Below are positions 44,026-52,780 of a DNA stretch of 64,000 nucleotides, piece after piece. The position numbers were made by a program, and so were the translations under genes. Below the pieces are notes generated by a model. That model saw only the letters and a program-made list of their open reading frames with translations. It was not told where the DNA came from and searched no databases. Source of the stretch: Pseudomonas gregormendelii (GTDB taxonomy: Bacteria; Pseudomonadota; Gammaproteobacteria; Pseudomonadales; Pseudomonadaceae); NCBI RefSeq assembly GCF_017114825.1, contig NZ_JADEVO010000028.1, forward strand, positions 17,368 through 81,367, written 5' to 3'. Position 1 is the first letter of the stretch, and each line of letters begins with the position of its first letter.

Positions 44026-45366
44026 ATGTCCATGACTCCCCGTGAAATCGTCCACGAACTCAATCGCCATATCATCGGCCAGGACGATGCCAAACGCGCC
44101 GTCGCCATCGCCCTGCGTAATCGCTGGCGCCGGATGCAGCTGCCCGAAGAGCTGCGCGTTGAAGTAACCCCCAAGAACATTTTGATGATCGGCCCGACCG
44201 GTGTCGGCAAGACCGAAATCGCCCGTCGCCTGGCCAAGCTCGCCAACGCGCCGTTCATCAAGGTTGAAGCGACCAAGTTCACCGAAGTCGGTTATGTCGG
44301 TCGCGATGTCGAATCGATCATTCGTGACCTGGCTGACGCCGCGATGAAACTGCTGCGCGAACAGGAAATGACCAAGGTTCGCCACCGCGCCGAAGACGCC
44401 GCCGAAGAGCGCATTCTTGACGCCCTGCTGCCACCGGCACGCGCGGGCTTCAACAGTGACGAAGCGGCTCCGCCTGCCGACTCCAATACCCGCCAGCTGT
44501 TCCGCAAGCGCCTGCGTGAAGGCCAGCTGGATGACAAGGAGATTGAAATCGAAGTCGCCGAAACGGCTGGCGTCGATATCTCCGCGCCGCCGGGCATGGA
44601 AGAGATGACCAACCAGCTGCAGAGCCTGTTTGCCAACATGGGCAAGGGCAAGAAAAAAGCGCGCAAGCTCAAGGTCAAGGAAGCGCTGAAACTGGTGCGC
44701 GACGAAGAGGCCGGGCGCCTGGTCAACGACGAAGAGCTCAAGGCCAAGGCCCTGGAAGCGGTTGAGCAGCACGGTATCGTGTTCATCGACGAAATCGACA
44801 AGGTCGCCAAACGCGGCAACTCCGGCGGCGTCGATGTCTCTCGCGAAGGCGTGCAGCGCGACTTGCTGCCGCTGATCGAAGGCTGCACCGTCAATACCAA
44901 GCTGGGCATGGTCAAGACCGATCACATCCTGTTCATCGCCTCGGGTGCGTTCCACCTGAGCAAGCCGAGCGACCTGGTGCCGGAACTGCAAGGTCGCCTG
45001 CCGATCCGCGTTGAGCTCAAGGCACTGACGCCAGAAGACTTCGAGCGCATCCTCAGCGAGCCACATGCGTCCCTGACCGAGCAATATTGCGCACTGTTGA
45101 AAACCGAAGGCCTGGGTATCGAGTTCCAGCCGGACGGGATCAAGCGCATCGCCGAGATCGCCTGGCAGGTGAATGAAAAGACCGAGAACATCGGGGCCCG
45201 TCGCTTGCACACGCTACTGGAGCGCCTGCTTGAAGAAGTGTCGTTCAGTGCCGGCGACCTCGCCAGCGCCCACGACGACAAGGTGATCATGATTGACGCC
45301 GAATACGTCAACAGCCACCTGGGCGAATTGGCGCAGAACGAAGACCTGTCCCGTTATATCCTGTAG
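44026..45366 (+). CDS. hslU: ATP-dependent protease HslVU, ATPase/unfoldase subunit
   Basis: The protein has 446 residues. Walker A is GPTGVGKTEIARRLA and Walker B is GIVFIDEIDKV. The pore-loop motif GYVGRD contacts substrate, and the intermediate I-domain lies between about residues 110 and 240. The C-terminal residues (SRYIL) insert into HslV and activate it. It is the second gene of the heat-shock operon and is followed by a class-A REPIN. Confidence 0.97.
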   Translation: MSMTPREIVHELNRHIIGQDDAKRAVAIALRNRWRRMQLPEELRVEVTPKNILMIGPTGVGKTEIARRLAKLANAPFIKVEATKFTEVGYVGRDVESIIRDLADAAMKLLREQEMTKVRHRAEDAAEERILDALLPPARAGFNSDEAAPPADSNTRQLFRKRLREGQLDDKEIEIEVAETAGVDISAPPGMEEMTNQLQSLFANMGKGKKKARKLKVKEALKLVRDEEAGRLVNDEELKAKALEAVEQHGIVFIDEIDKVAKRGNSGGVDVSREGVQRDLLPLIEGCTVNTKLGMVKTDHILFIASGAFHLSKPSDLVPELQGRLPIRVELKALTPEDFERILSEPHASLTEQYCALLKTEGLGIEFQPDGIKRIAEIAWQVNEKTENIGARRLHTLLERLLEEVSFSAGDLASAHDDKVIMIDAEYVNSHLGELAQNEDLSRYIL

Positions 45367-45380
45367 GTCACCTGCCGCCC

Positions 45381-45469
45381 CGTAGGAGCTGCCGCAGGCT
45401 GCGATCTTTTGATCTTGATTTTGGTAGAGTCAAAAATCAAAAGATCGCAGCCTGCGGCAGTTCCTACAG
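45381..45469. repeat. Class-A REPIN between hslU and the DUF971 gene
   Basis: GTAGGAGCTGCCGCAGGCTGCGATCTTTTGATC faces its complement (AAAAGATCGCAGCCTGCGGCAGTTCCTAC). The inner arms GATCTTGATTTT/AAAAATC extend the pairing. Confidence 0.88.
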
Positions 45470-45496
45470 GGTGCGTCACCCGACGGACGACCTTTC

Positions 45497-45874
45497 ATGA
45501 CCCAACTCCCCACCGACATCAAGCTGCACAAAGCCTCGAAAACCCTGTCGCTGAAATACGCGTCCGGCGAGGAACATCACCTGCCCGCAGAATTCCTGCG
45601 CGTGCACTCCCCTTCCGCCGAGGTCCAGGGCCACGGCAAACCCATCCTGCAATTTGGCAAGATCGGCGTCGGCCTGAGCAAGGTCGAACCGGCCGGTCAG
45701 TACGCACTGAAATTGACCTTCGATGACGGCCACGACAGCGGCCTGTTCACCTGGGAATATCTGTATCAGCTGGGCGTGCGCCAGGAAGACCTCTGGAACG
45801 ATTATCTTGCAGAGCTCAAGGCTGCCGGAAAAACCCGCGACCCGAACCAATCCGTCGTCAGGCTGATGCTCTAG
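45497..45874 (+). CDS. DUF971 / gamma-butyrobetaine hydroxylase-like N-terminal domain protein
   Basis: The protein has 125 residues and consists only of the DUF971 domain (KLHKASKTLSLKYASGEEHHLPAEFLRVHSPSAEV, read in two parts around residues 10-45). It includes the FDDGHDSGLFTWEYLYQLG motif near the C-terminus. The domain has a small zinc- or iron-binding fold in some relatives and occurs alone in many proteobacteria, often next to iron-sulfur or metal genes. Its position between hslVU and phaC1 is conserved in Pseudomonas. No function can be read from the sequence. Confidence 0.85.
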   Translation: MTQLPTDIKLHKASKTLSLKYASGEEHHLPAEFLRVHSPSAEVQGHGKPILQFGKIGVGLSKVEPAGQYALKLTFDDGHDSGLFTWEYLYQLGVRQEDLWNDYLAELKAAGKTRDPNQSVVRLML

Positions 45875-45991
45875 TCCGCACCTCTTGCTCATTAGAAGGC
45901 ATTTTCTAATTTCATCTGTTTGAATGCTCCGCTCCAGGGCCGACGATTAGCCCGCTTGCGAAAAAAATTAAACTCGGGTAACCAATGGAGC

Positions 45992-46007
45992 TGGCAAGTT
46001 CCCTGCA
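45992..46007 (+). promoter_or_regulatory. Sigma-54-like -24/-12 element upstream of phaC1
   Basis: TGGCAAGTTCCCTGCA has GG and GC exactly ten bases apart, as RpoN promoters require, though the -12 half is TGC rather than TTGC. It lies about 127 bases before the phaC1 start in a 259-base intergenic region with no other gene. A sigma-54 promoter for phaC1 has been proposed in other pseudomonads. Confidence 0.5.
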
Positions 46008-46133
46008 GTGCTCTCTGCATAAAAGCAGTGGTGCAGAACTATCGGTCACCCGAGTAGTAGTAGTACCTGGCATTTGCTGTGTGACTACACAGCTGGACTC
46101 AGGTACTCGTCTCAGGACAATGGAGCGTCGTAG

Positions 46134-47813
46134 ATGAGTAACAAGAATAACGATGACCTGAAATCTCAGGCCTCGGAAAATACCTTGGGGCTGAATCCTG
46201 TCGTTGGACTGCGTAGAAAGGATCTTCTGGGCTCAGCTCGAATGGTGCTGACCCAAGCCATCAAACAACCGATTCACAGCGTCAAGCACGTTGCCCATTT
46301 CGGCCTCGAACTGAAGAATGTCCTGTTCGGTAAATCCGAACTCCAGCCTGCCGGTGATGATCGCCGCTTCGCCGACCCGGCCTGGAGCCAGAACCCGCTC
46401 TACAAACGTTATCTGCAAACCTACCTGGCGTGGCGCAAGGAACTCCACGACTGGATCGACGACAGCAGCCTTTCGCCCAAGGATGTCGCCCGCGGGCACT
46501 TCGTCATCAACCTCATGACCGAGGCAATGGCTCCGACCAACAGTGCAGCCAACCCGGCGGCGGTCAAACGCTTTTTCGAAACCGGGGGCAAAAGCCTGCT
46601 CGACGGCCTCTCGCATCTGGCCAAGGACCTGGTACACAACGGCGGCATGCCCAGCCAGGTCAACATGGGTGCGTTCGAAGTGGGCAAGAGCCTGGGCGTG
46701 ACCGAAGGCGCGGTAGTGTTTCGCAACGACGTACTGGAGCTGATCCAGTACCGGCCGATCACCGAGCAGGTGCACGAGCGCCCGCTGCTGGTAGTTCCAC
46801 CGCAAATCAACAAGTTCTATGTATTCGACCTCAGTCCGGACAAGAGCCTGGCGCGGTTCTGCCTGCGCAACAACGTGCAGACCTTCATTGTCAGCTGGCG
46901 CAACCCGACCAAGGAGCAGCGCGAGTGGGGCCTGTCGACCTATATCGAAGCGCTCAAGGAAGCAGTCGACGTCGTCACCGCTATCACCGGCAGCAAGGAC
47001 GTGAACATGCTCGGCGCCTGCTCCGGCGGGATCACCTGCACTGCGCTGCTGGGCCACTATGCCGCGATCGGCGAGAAGAAGGTCAATGCCCTGACGCTCC
47101 TGGTCAGCGTCCTGGACACGACGCTGGACAGCGACGTGGCGCTGTTCGTCGACGAGCAAACCCTCGAAGCCGCCAAGCGCCACTCCTATCAGGCCGGTGT
47201 ACTGGAAGGCCGCGACATGGCGAAAGTCTTCGCCTGGATGCGCCCCAACGACCTGATCTGGAACTACTGGGTCAATAACTACCTGCTGGGCAACGAGCCG
47301 CCGGTGTTCGACATCCTGTTCTGGAACAACGACACCACGAGATTGCCCGCCGCCTTCCACGGCGACCTGATCGAGATGTTCAAAAACAACCCACTGATCC
47401 GCCCGAATGCACTGGAAGTGTGCGGCACCGCCATCGATCTGAAGCAGGTCACGGCCGACATCTTTTCCCTGGCCGGCACCAACGACCACATCACGCCGTG
47501 GAAGTCCTGCTACAAGTCGGCGCAACTGTTCGGCGGTAACGTCGAGTTCGTGCTGTCGAGCAGCGGCCACATCCAAAGCATTCTGAACCCGCCTGGCAAT
47601 CCAAAGTCACGTTACATGACCAGCAGCGAAATGGCGGTGAACGCCGAGCAGTGGCAGGAGAATTCCACCAAGCACACTGACTCCTGGTGGCTGCACTGGC
47701 AGGCCTGGCAGGCGGAGCGTTCAGGCAAGCTGAAGAAATCGCCGACCAGCCTGGGCAACAAGACCTTCACCGCCGGCGAAGCTGCACCGGGGACTTACGT
47801 ACACGAGCGGTAA
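46134..47813 (+). CDS. phaC1: Class II poly(3-hydroxyalkanoate) synthase 1
   Basis: The protein has 559 residues and polymerises medium-chain 3-hydroxyacyl-CoA into PHA on the granule surface. The nucleophile Cys296 is in the lipase-like box GACSGG. The catalytic aspartate lies in AGTNDHITPW and the histidine in SSGHIQS. The N-terminal domain (about residues 1-180) is the usual granule-associating part. It heads the phaC1ZC2D operon; a REPIN hairpin follows before phaZ. The first codons carry an A-rich Crc/Hfq-type motif. Confidence 0.97.
   Translation: MSNKNNDDLKSQASENTLGLNPVVGLRRKDLLGSARMVLTQAIKQPIHSVKHVAHFGLELKNVLFGKSELQPAGDDRRFADPAWSQNPLYKRYLQTYLAWRKELHDWIDDSSLSPKDVARGHFVINLMTEAMAPTNSAANPAAVKRFFETGGKSLLDGLSHLAKDLVHNGGMPSQVNMGAFEVGKSLGVTEGAVVFRNDVLELIQYRPITEQVHERPLLVVPPQINKFYVFDLSPDKSLARFCLRNNVQTFIVSWRNPTKEQREWGLSTYIEALKEAVDVVTAITGSKDVNMLGACSGGITCTALLGHYAAIGEKKVNALTLLVSVLDTTLDSDVALFVDEQTLEAAKRHSYQAGVLEGRDMAKVFAWMRPNDLIWNYWVNNYLLGNEPPVFDILFWNNDTTRLPAAFHGDLIEMFKNNPLIRPNALEVCGTAIDLKQVTADIFSLAGTNDHITPWKSCYKSAQLFGGNVEFVLSSSGHIQSILNPPGNPKSRYMTSSEMAVNAEQWQENSTKHTDSWWLHWQAWQAERSGKLKKSPTSLGNKTFTAGEAAPGTYVHER
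46140..46151 (+). promoter_or_regulatory. Putative Crc/Hfq catabolite-repression (CA) motif in the first codons of phaC1
   Basis: AACAAGAATAAC fits the AAnAAnAA pattern bound by Hfq with Crc in Pseudomonas mRNAs. It covers codons 3-6, where binding would block translation initiation. Confidence 0.5.
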
Positions 47814-47829
47814 CCGATACACCTCGGTC

Positions 47830-47913
47830 TGCAGGAGCTGCCGCAGGCTGCGATCTTTTGATCCTGGTTTTCAAAATCAAGATCAAAGATCGCAGCCTTC
47901 GGCAGCTCCTACG
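47830..47913. repeat. Class-A REPIN between phaC1 and phaZ
   Basis: GCAGGAGCTGCCGCAGGCTGCGATCTTTTGATC faces AAAGATCGCAGCCTTCGGCAGCTCCTAC, with inner arms GGTTTTCAAAATC able to pair. It is a strong hairpin within the pha operon. Confidence 0.88.
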
Positions 47914-47949
47914 GGGTTCGGGGATGAATTCACCCACAGGGCCTGACGC

Positions 47950-48804
47950 ATGCCGCAACCGTTCATTTTTCGTACCGTCGACCTGGATGGCCAGACCCTC
48001 CGGACCGCCGTACGCCCCGGCAAGCCTCATTTGACGCCCTTGCTTATTTTCAACGGCATCGGCGCCAACCTGGAGCTGGTATTTCCGTTTGTCGCCGCGC
48101 TGGACCCGGACCTGGAAGTCATCGCCTTCGATGTTCCGGGAGTGGGTGGCTCGTCGACGCCAAGTCGGCCCTACCGCTTTCCGGGCCTGGCGAAACTCAC
48201 GGCACGCATGCTCGACTACCTCGACTACGGCCGGGTCAACGTGATCGGCGTGTCCTGGGGCGGCGCCCTGGCCCAACAGTTTGCCTACGACTACCCCGAA
48301 CGCTGCAAGAAACTCGTCCTGGCTGCGACTGCGGCCGGTGCGGTGATGGTCCCGGGTAAACCCAAAGTGCTGTGGATGATGGCCAGCCCCAGGCGCTACA
48401 TCCAGCCGTCCCATGTGATCCGTATCGCACCGATGATTTACGGCGGCTCGTTCCGCCGCGATTCGACCCTGGCGGCCAGCCACGCGGCGAAAGTCCGTTC
48501 AGCGGGCAAGCTTGGCTATTACTGGCAGCTGTTCGCCGGCCTTGGCTGGACCAGCATTCACTGGCTGCACAAAATTCACCAGCCGACCCTGGTTCTGGCA
48601 GGTGATGACGACCCATTGATCCCCCTGGTCAACATGCGCCTGCTGGCCTGGCGGATTCCCAACGCTCAGCTGCACATCATCGATGACGGTCATTTGTTCC
48701 TGATCACCAGGGCCGAAGCGGTGGCGCCGATCATCATGAAATTCCTCGAAGAGGAACGCCAGCGCGCAGTGATGCACCCGCATCCGGCGCCATTGGGCGG
48801 TTAA
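47950..48804 (+). CDS. phaZ: Intracellular medium-chain-length PHA depolymerase
   Basis: This alpha/beta hydrolase of 284 residues is bound to PHA granules. The nucleophile Ser102 lies in the lipase box GVSWGG. The catalytic aspartate is in VLAGDDDPLIP and the histidine in IIDDGHLFLITRAE. It releases 3-hydroxyalkanoate monomers for turnover during polymer cycling. It lies between the two synthase genes, as in all class II pha operons. Confidence 0.96.
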   Translation: MPQPFIFRTVDLDGQTLRTAVRPGKPHLTPLLIFNGIGANLELVFPFVAALDPDLEVIAFDVPGVGGSSTPSRPYRFPGLAKLTARMLDYLDYGRVNVIGVSWGGALAQQFAYDYPERCKKLVLAATAAGAVMVPGKPKVLWMMASPRRYIQPSHVIRIAPMIYGGSFRRDSTLAASHAAKVRSAGKLGYYWQLFAGLGWTSIHWLHKIHQPTLVLAGDDDPLIPLVNMRLLAWRIPNAQLHIIDDGHLFLITRAEAVAPIIMKFLEEERQRAVMHPHPAPLGG

Positions 48805-48933
48805 CCGGCACCGACGTTTGGTCACAAAAAGGAATCGGCAGGACGCCGTACCGCGCAACAACCCGTTAGTGCGGCTATGGTGTTCTGGTCCAGTGAGTTT
48901 GTTTTTGGCCTGAAGACGAAGGAGTGTTGAGTC

Positions 48934-50616
48934 ATGCGCGAAAAACCAGTGCGGGATTCCCTGCCCACTCCCGCCGCGTTCATCAACGCACAAAGTGCGA
49001 TTACCGGCTTGCGTGGCCGCGATATGCTGTCGACCTTGCGCAGTGTGGCCGCTCACGGCTTGCGCAATCCGCTGCACAGTGCCAGGCACGCGTTGAAGTT
49101 CGGCGGCCAGTTGGGTCGCGTGCTGTTGGGCGAAACCCTGCACCCGACCAACCCGCAGGACAATCGGTTTACCGACCCCGCGTGGAGTCTCAATCCATTT
49201 TACCGCCGCAGCCTGCAGGCCTATCTCAGCTGGCAGAAGCAAGTCAAAAGCTGGATCGACGAGAGCAATTTGAGCCCCGACGATCGAGCCCGCGCGCACT
49301 TCGCGTTCGCCTTGCTCAACGACGCCGTGGCACCTTCCAACTCTTTGCTCAACCCGCTGGCAATCAAGGAAATCTTCAACTCGGGTGGCAACAGCCTGGT
49401 GCGCGGAATCAGCCATCTGGTCGATGACTTGCTGCACAACGACGGCCTGCCCCGGCAAGTCACCAAACAGGCCTTCGAAGTCGGGAAAACCGTCGCGACA
49501 ACCACAGGCTCCGTGGTGTTTCGCAATGAATTGCTGGAGTTGATCCAGTACCGGCCGATGAGCGAGAAACAGTATTCGAAACCCTTGCTGGTGGTGCCGC
49601 CGCAGATTAACAAGTACTACATCTTTGACCTGAGCCCCGCCAACAGCTTCGTCCAGTTCGCCCTGAAAAACGGCCTGCAGACCTTCATGATCAGCTGGCG
49701 CAACCCCGATGTACGTCACCGTGAATGGGGTCTTTCGACCTACGTTGAAGCTGTCGAGGAAGCGATGAACGTTTGCCGGGCGATCACCGGCGCGCGGGAG
49801 GTCAACCTCATGGGCGCCTGCGCCGGGGGCCTGACCATTGCCGCGCTGCAAGGTCACCTGCAGGCCAAGCGCCAGCTGCGCCGGGTCTCCAGCGCTACCT
49901 ACCTGGTCAGCCTGCTGGACAGTCAGATGGACTCCCCCGCCACCCTGTTCGCCGATGAGCAGACACTGGAAGCTGCCAAGCGTCGCTCTTACCAGAAAGG
50001 TGTGCTGGACGGCCGCGACATGGCCAAGGTGTTCGCCTGGATGCGTCCCAACGACCTGATCTGGAGTTACTTCGTCAACAATTACCTGCTGGGCAAAGAA
50101 CCGCCGGCCTTCGACATTCTCTATTGGAACAACGACAACACCCGTCTGCCAGCGGCGCTGCATGGCGATCTGCTGGACTTCTTCAAACACAATCCGCTGA
50201 CTCACCCCGGCGGGCTGGAGGTGTGCGGCACGCCAATCGACCTGCAGAAGGTCACGGTCGACAGCTTCAGCGTGGCCGGCATCAACGATCACATCACGCC
50301 GTGGGATGCGGTGTACCGCTCCACCTTGCTGCTTGGCGGCGACAGGCGTTTCGTGCTGTCCAACAGCGGCCACGTGCAGAGCATCCTCAACCCGCCGAGC
50401 AACCCAAAAGCCAATTTCATCGAAGGCGCCAAACTGAGCCTCGACCCACGGGCCTGGTTTTATGACGCCAAGCAGGTCGACGGCAGCTGGTGGACCCAAT
50501 GGCTGAGTTGGGTCCAGGCACGCTCAGGGGCGCAGAAAGAAACCCACATGGCCCTCGGCAATCAGAACTATCCACCGATGGAGGCTGCACCCGGCACCTA
50601 TGTGCGAGTGCGCTGA
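48934..50616 (+). CDS. phaC2: Class II poly(3-hydroxyalkanoate) synthase 2
   Basis: The protein has 560 residues and is a paralogue of the upstream synthase, aligned over the full length. The nucleophile is Cys296 in GACAGG, the aspartate is in AGINDHITPW and the histidine in NSGHVQS, so it should be active. It probably differs from PhaC1 in monomer preference. It begins 129 bases after phaZ and lies 27 bases before phaD. Confidence 0.97.
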   Translation: MREKPVRDSLPTPAAFINAQSAITGLRGRDMLSTLRSVAAHGLRNPLHSARHALKFGGQLGRVLLGETLHPTNPQDNRFTDPAWSLNPFYRRSLQAYLSWQKQVKSWIDESNLSPDDRARAHFAFALLNDAVAPSNSLLNPLAIKEIFNSGGNSLVRGISHLVDDLLHNDGLPRQVTKQAFEVGKTVATTTGSVVFRNELLELIQYRPMSEKQYSKPLLVVPPQINKYYIFDLSPANSFVQFALKNGLQTFMISWRNPDVRHREWGLSTYVEAVEEAMNVCRAITGAREVNLMGACAGGLTIAALQGHLQAKRQLRRVSSATYLVSLLDSQMDSPATLFADEQTLEAAKRRSYQKGVLDGRDMAKVFAWMRPNDLIWSYFVNNYLLGKEPPAFDILYWNNDNTRLPAALHGDLLDFFKHNPLTHPGGLEVCGTPIDLQKVTVDSFSVAGINDHITPWDAVYRSTLLLGGDRRFVLSNSGHVQSILNPPSNPKANFIEGAKLSLDPRAWFYDAKQVDGSWWTQWLSWVQARSGAQKETHMALGNQNYPPMEAAPGTYVRVR

Positions 50617-50643
50617 CGTTCAACGAACCATTAAGAAGACTGG

Positions 50644-51264
50644 ATGAAGACCCGCGACCGGATTCTCGAATGTGCCTTGCAGTTGTTCAACCAGAAGGGC
50701 GAACCGAACGTTTCGACCATGGAAGTGGCCAACGAAATGGGCATCAGCCCGGGCAACCTCTACTACCACTTTCACGGCAAGGAGCCGCTGATACTGGGTT
50801 TGTTCGAGCGCTTTCAAAGCGAATTGTCGCCGCTGCTCGACCCGCCGCCGGACGCGCAATTGGCACCGGAAGATTACTGGCTGTTCCTGCACCTGATTGT
50901 CGAGCGACTGGCGCATTACCGCTTCCTGTTTCAGGACCTGTCCAATCTGGCAGGCCGCCTGCCCAAACTGGCCAAGGGGATCCGCAACCTGCTCAATGCG
51001 TTGAAGCGCACGCTGGCCTCGCTGTTGGCGCGCTTGAAGGCTCAGGGACAGCTGGTCAGCGATACCCAGGCACTTGGGCAATTGGTAGAGCAGATCACCA
51101 TGACCTTGCTGTTTTCACTGGACTACCAGCGGATCCTCGATCGCGAGGGCGAGGTCCGGTTGGTGGTTTACCAGGTCATGATGCTGGTGGCGCCGCACTT
51201 GTTGCCGCCGATCAAGGTGGCGACCGAGCACCTGGCGATGCAGTACCTGGAAGAACATCAGTAA
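50644..51264 (+). CDS. phaD: TetR-family transcriptional regulator of PHA genes
   Basis: The protein has 206 residues. The N-terminal helix-turn-helix is TRDRILECALQLFNQKGEPN with VANEMGISPGNLYYHFHGKEPL. The C-terminal part is the ligand-binding helical domain. In P. putida PhaD activates phaC1 and phaI transcription and responds to an acyl-CoA-like effector. It is the last gene of the rightward operon and is followed by REPs and a terminator. Confidence 0.95.
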   Translation: MKTRDRILECALQLFNQKGEPNVSTMEVANEMGISPGNLYYHFHGKEPLILGLFERFQSELSPLLDPPPDAQLAPEDYWLFLHLIVERLAHYRFLFQDLSNLAGRLPKLAKGIRNLLNALKRTLASLLARLKAQGQLVSDTQALGQLVEQITMTLLFSLDYQRILDREGEVRLVVYQVMMLVAPHLLPPIKVATEHLAMQYLEEHQ

Positions 51265-51280
51265 AAAATCACCGCACAAC

Positions 51281-51300
51281 GCCGTACAACGCCGTACAAC
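51281..51300. repeat. Short 10-bp tandem repeat after phaD
   Basis: Two exact copies of GCCGTACAAC are flanked by partial copies (CCGCACAAC before, GCCGTAGGAG after). The last partial copy runs into the REP arm. Confidence 0.75.
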
Positions 51301-51302
51301 GC

Positions 51303-51396
51303 CGTAGGAGCTGCCGTAGGAGCTGCCGAGTGAAACGAGGCTGCGATCTTTTGATTTTTAAAGATCAAAAGATCGCAGCCTTCGGCATCTCCTACG
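51303..51396. repeat. Class-A REPIN with a duplicated left end
   Basis: GTAGGAGCTGCC occurs twice in a row before GAGTGAAACGAGGCTGCGATCTTTTGAT, which faces ATCAAAAGATCGCAGCCTTCGGCATCTCCTACG. The left arm thus has a local duplication and an insert compared with the consensus. Confidence 0.82.
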
Positions 51397-51404
51397 TAGA
51401 TTCA

Positions 51405-51431
51405 GGAGGTCATGGAGGTCATGGAGGTCAT
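51405..51431. repeat. Three tandem copies of a 9-bp unit
   Basis: GGAGGTCAT is repeated three times without change just before the phaD/phaF terminator. Each unit carries a Shine-Dalgarno-like GGAGG and most of an ATG. Confidence 0.85.
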
Positions 51432-51440
51432 GTTGTGCAT

Positions 51441-51476
51441 AAAAAACGCCCGACCTTTGCAGGCCGGGCGTTTTTA
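51441..51476. terminator. Bidirectional intrinsic terminator between phaD and phaF
   Basis: AAAAAACGCCCG/CGGGCGTTTTT around an 11-12 base loop, with A- and T-runs on either side, stops both convergent operons. Confidence 0.87.
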
Positions 51477-51489
51477 TTGAGTCCTGGAA

Positions 51490-52347
51490 TCAGGACTGAC
51501 TGGTTGGCGTCGATGGTGCTGGCGCGGCAGTCGGGGTTGCAGCCGGGGTCGGCGCGGCGGCCGAGTTCGACGTGCTGGCCGGGGTCGGCTTGGCGGCAGC
51601 CGTTGCGGCTGGTTTTGCTGCAGCGGCTTTCGGCGCCGCCGGCTTCTTCACTGCAGGCTTCTTCGCTGCGGCAGGTTTTGCCGCTGGCTTGGCAGCGGGT
51701 TTGGCCGCTGTGCTTTTTGCAGCAGGTTTGGCTGCCGGCTTGGCGGTGGCTTTTGCAGCAGCAGATTTGACGGCTGACTTCGCTGCAGCAGGTTTCGCTG
51801 CGGCAGTCTTGGCCACCGACTTGGCGGCAGACGCGGCTTTCGCTGCAGTCTTGGCTACCGGCTTGGCGACAGCTTTGGCCAGTGGCTTGGCAGCCGGTTT
51901 GGCCGCTGCGGTTTTAGTCGCCACTGGCGCAACCTTGGCGCCGGTGAGTTTTTCGATCTGCTTGGTCAGGGTATCGACCTTGCTATGCAGTGCCTTGACT
52001 TCATTACGGCTCGGCACGCCCAGACGCGAAATAGCGCTGTTCAGGCGCTTGTCAAAAGCACCTTCGAGCTCATCCCACTTGCCCAGTGCTCGATCTTTCA
52101 CGCCGCTGATGCGCGACTTGGCCGAAGTGGCGGAGTCTTTTGCCGCATCGACTTTATCGCCGACTGCATTCTTGGCGAGCTTCTCGGCTTTCTCGCCGTC
52201 TTTTACCAAGGTATCGAAGAGCTTGCTGCCGTCAGTGTCGATCTTCGAGTACACGCCTAAACCGGCCAGCCAGATTTTGCGGGAGTAGTCTTCAACTTTC
52301 CCGATCCACGAGCTGCCTTCTTTTTCGATGTTCTTTTTACCAGCCAT
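51490..52347 (-). CDS. phaF: PHA granule phasin with a histone H1-like tail
   Basis: The protein has 285 residues. The first 140 or so form the amphipathic phasin domain (IEKEGSSWIGKVEDYSRKIWLAGLG) and coiled coil (VKALHSKVDTLTKQIEKLTG) that bind PHA granules. The C-terminal half is a long run of Ala-Ala-Lys-Pro units, lysine-rich and histone H1-like, that binds DNA without sequence specificity and helps share granules at cell division. It lies 10 bases after phaI and is cotranscribed with it. Confidence 0.95.
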   Translation of the reverse strand: MAGKKNIEKEGSSWIGKVEDYSRKIWLAGLGVYSKIDTDGSKLFDTLVKDGEKAEKLAKNAVGDKVDAAKDSATSAKSRISGVKDRALGKWDELEGAFDKRLNSAISRLGVPSRNEVKALHSKVDTLTKQIEKLTGAKVAPVATKTAAAKPAAKPLAKAVAKPVAKTAAKAASAAKSVAKTAAAKPAAAKSAVKSAAAKATAKPAAKPAAKSTAAKPAAKPAAKPAAAKKPAVKKPAAPKAAAAKPAATAAAKPTPASTSNSAAAPTPAATPTAAPAPSTPTSQS

Positions 52348-52357
52348 CCCGTTCTCC

Positions 52358-52780
52358 TTAAGATTTACGCGCGACGCGTTCGAGCAATGCCGTCAGCTCA
52401 TCGAGCTTAGCAGAGAGTGTCTCAACGTCATGTTTAGACGGAATGCCGATACGATTCAAGGCACTTGCAACGCGCGAGTCAAAAGCCTTCTCGACCTTGT
52501 CGAGTTGCAGTTCGACTTTGCCTTTAAAACTACTGACTTCACTCTTTGCTTCATCGATCTCGGAGTTGGCGGCTTCAAGTTTTTCCGCAACTACCTTTTT
52601 GCCTTTTTTTTCAACAGTTTGACCTTCCTTGATCAACTCCTGAAAGTATTCGCTGCCTTCTTGGCCGACCTTGGTGTAGGCCCCCAGGCCTGCCAGCCAG
52701 ATCTTGCGGGCATAAGATTTGACGTCGCCCAGAGCAGATGTCGAAGCGTCGATTTTTTTCTTCAAAATAACTTTGGCCAT
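52358..52780 (-). CDS. phaI: PHA granule phasin, small
   Basis: The protein has 140 residues and corresponds to the N-terminal phasin domain of PhaF (VKSYARKIWLAGLGAYTKVGQ) without the basic tail. A predicted amphipathic helix and coiled coil (DVETLSAKLDELTALLERV) follow. The start MAKVILKKK has GAGGTG at a proper distance, whereas 20 upstream codons lack family features. It coats PHA granules together with PhaF. Confidence 0.94.
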   Translation of the reverse strand: MAKVILKKKIDASTSALGDVKSYARKIWLAGLGAYTKVGQEGSEYFQELIKEGQTVEKKGKKVVAEKLEAANSEIDEAKSEVSSFKGKVELQLDKVEKAFDSRVASALNRIGIPSKHDVETLSAKLDELTALLERVARKS

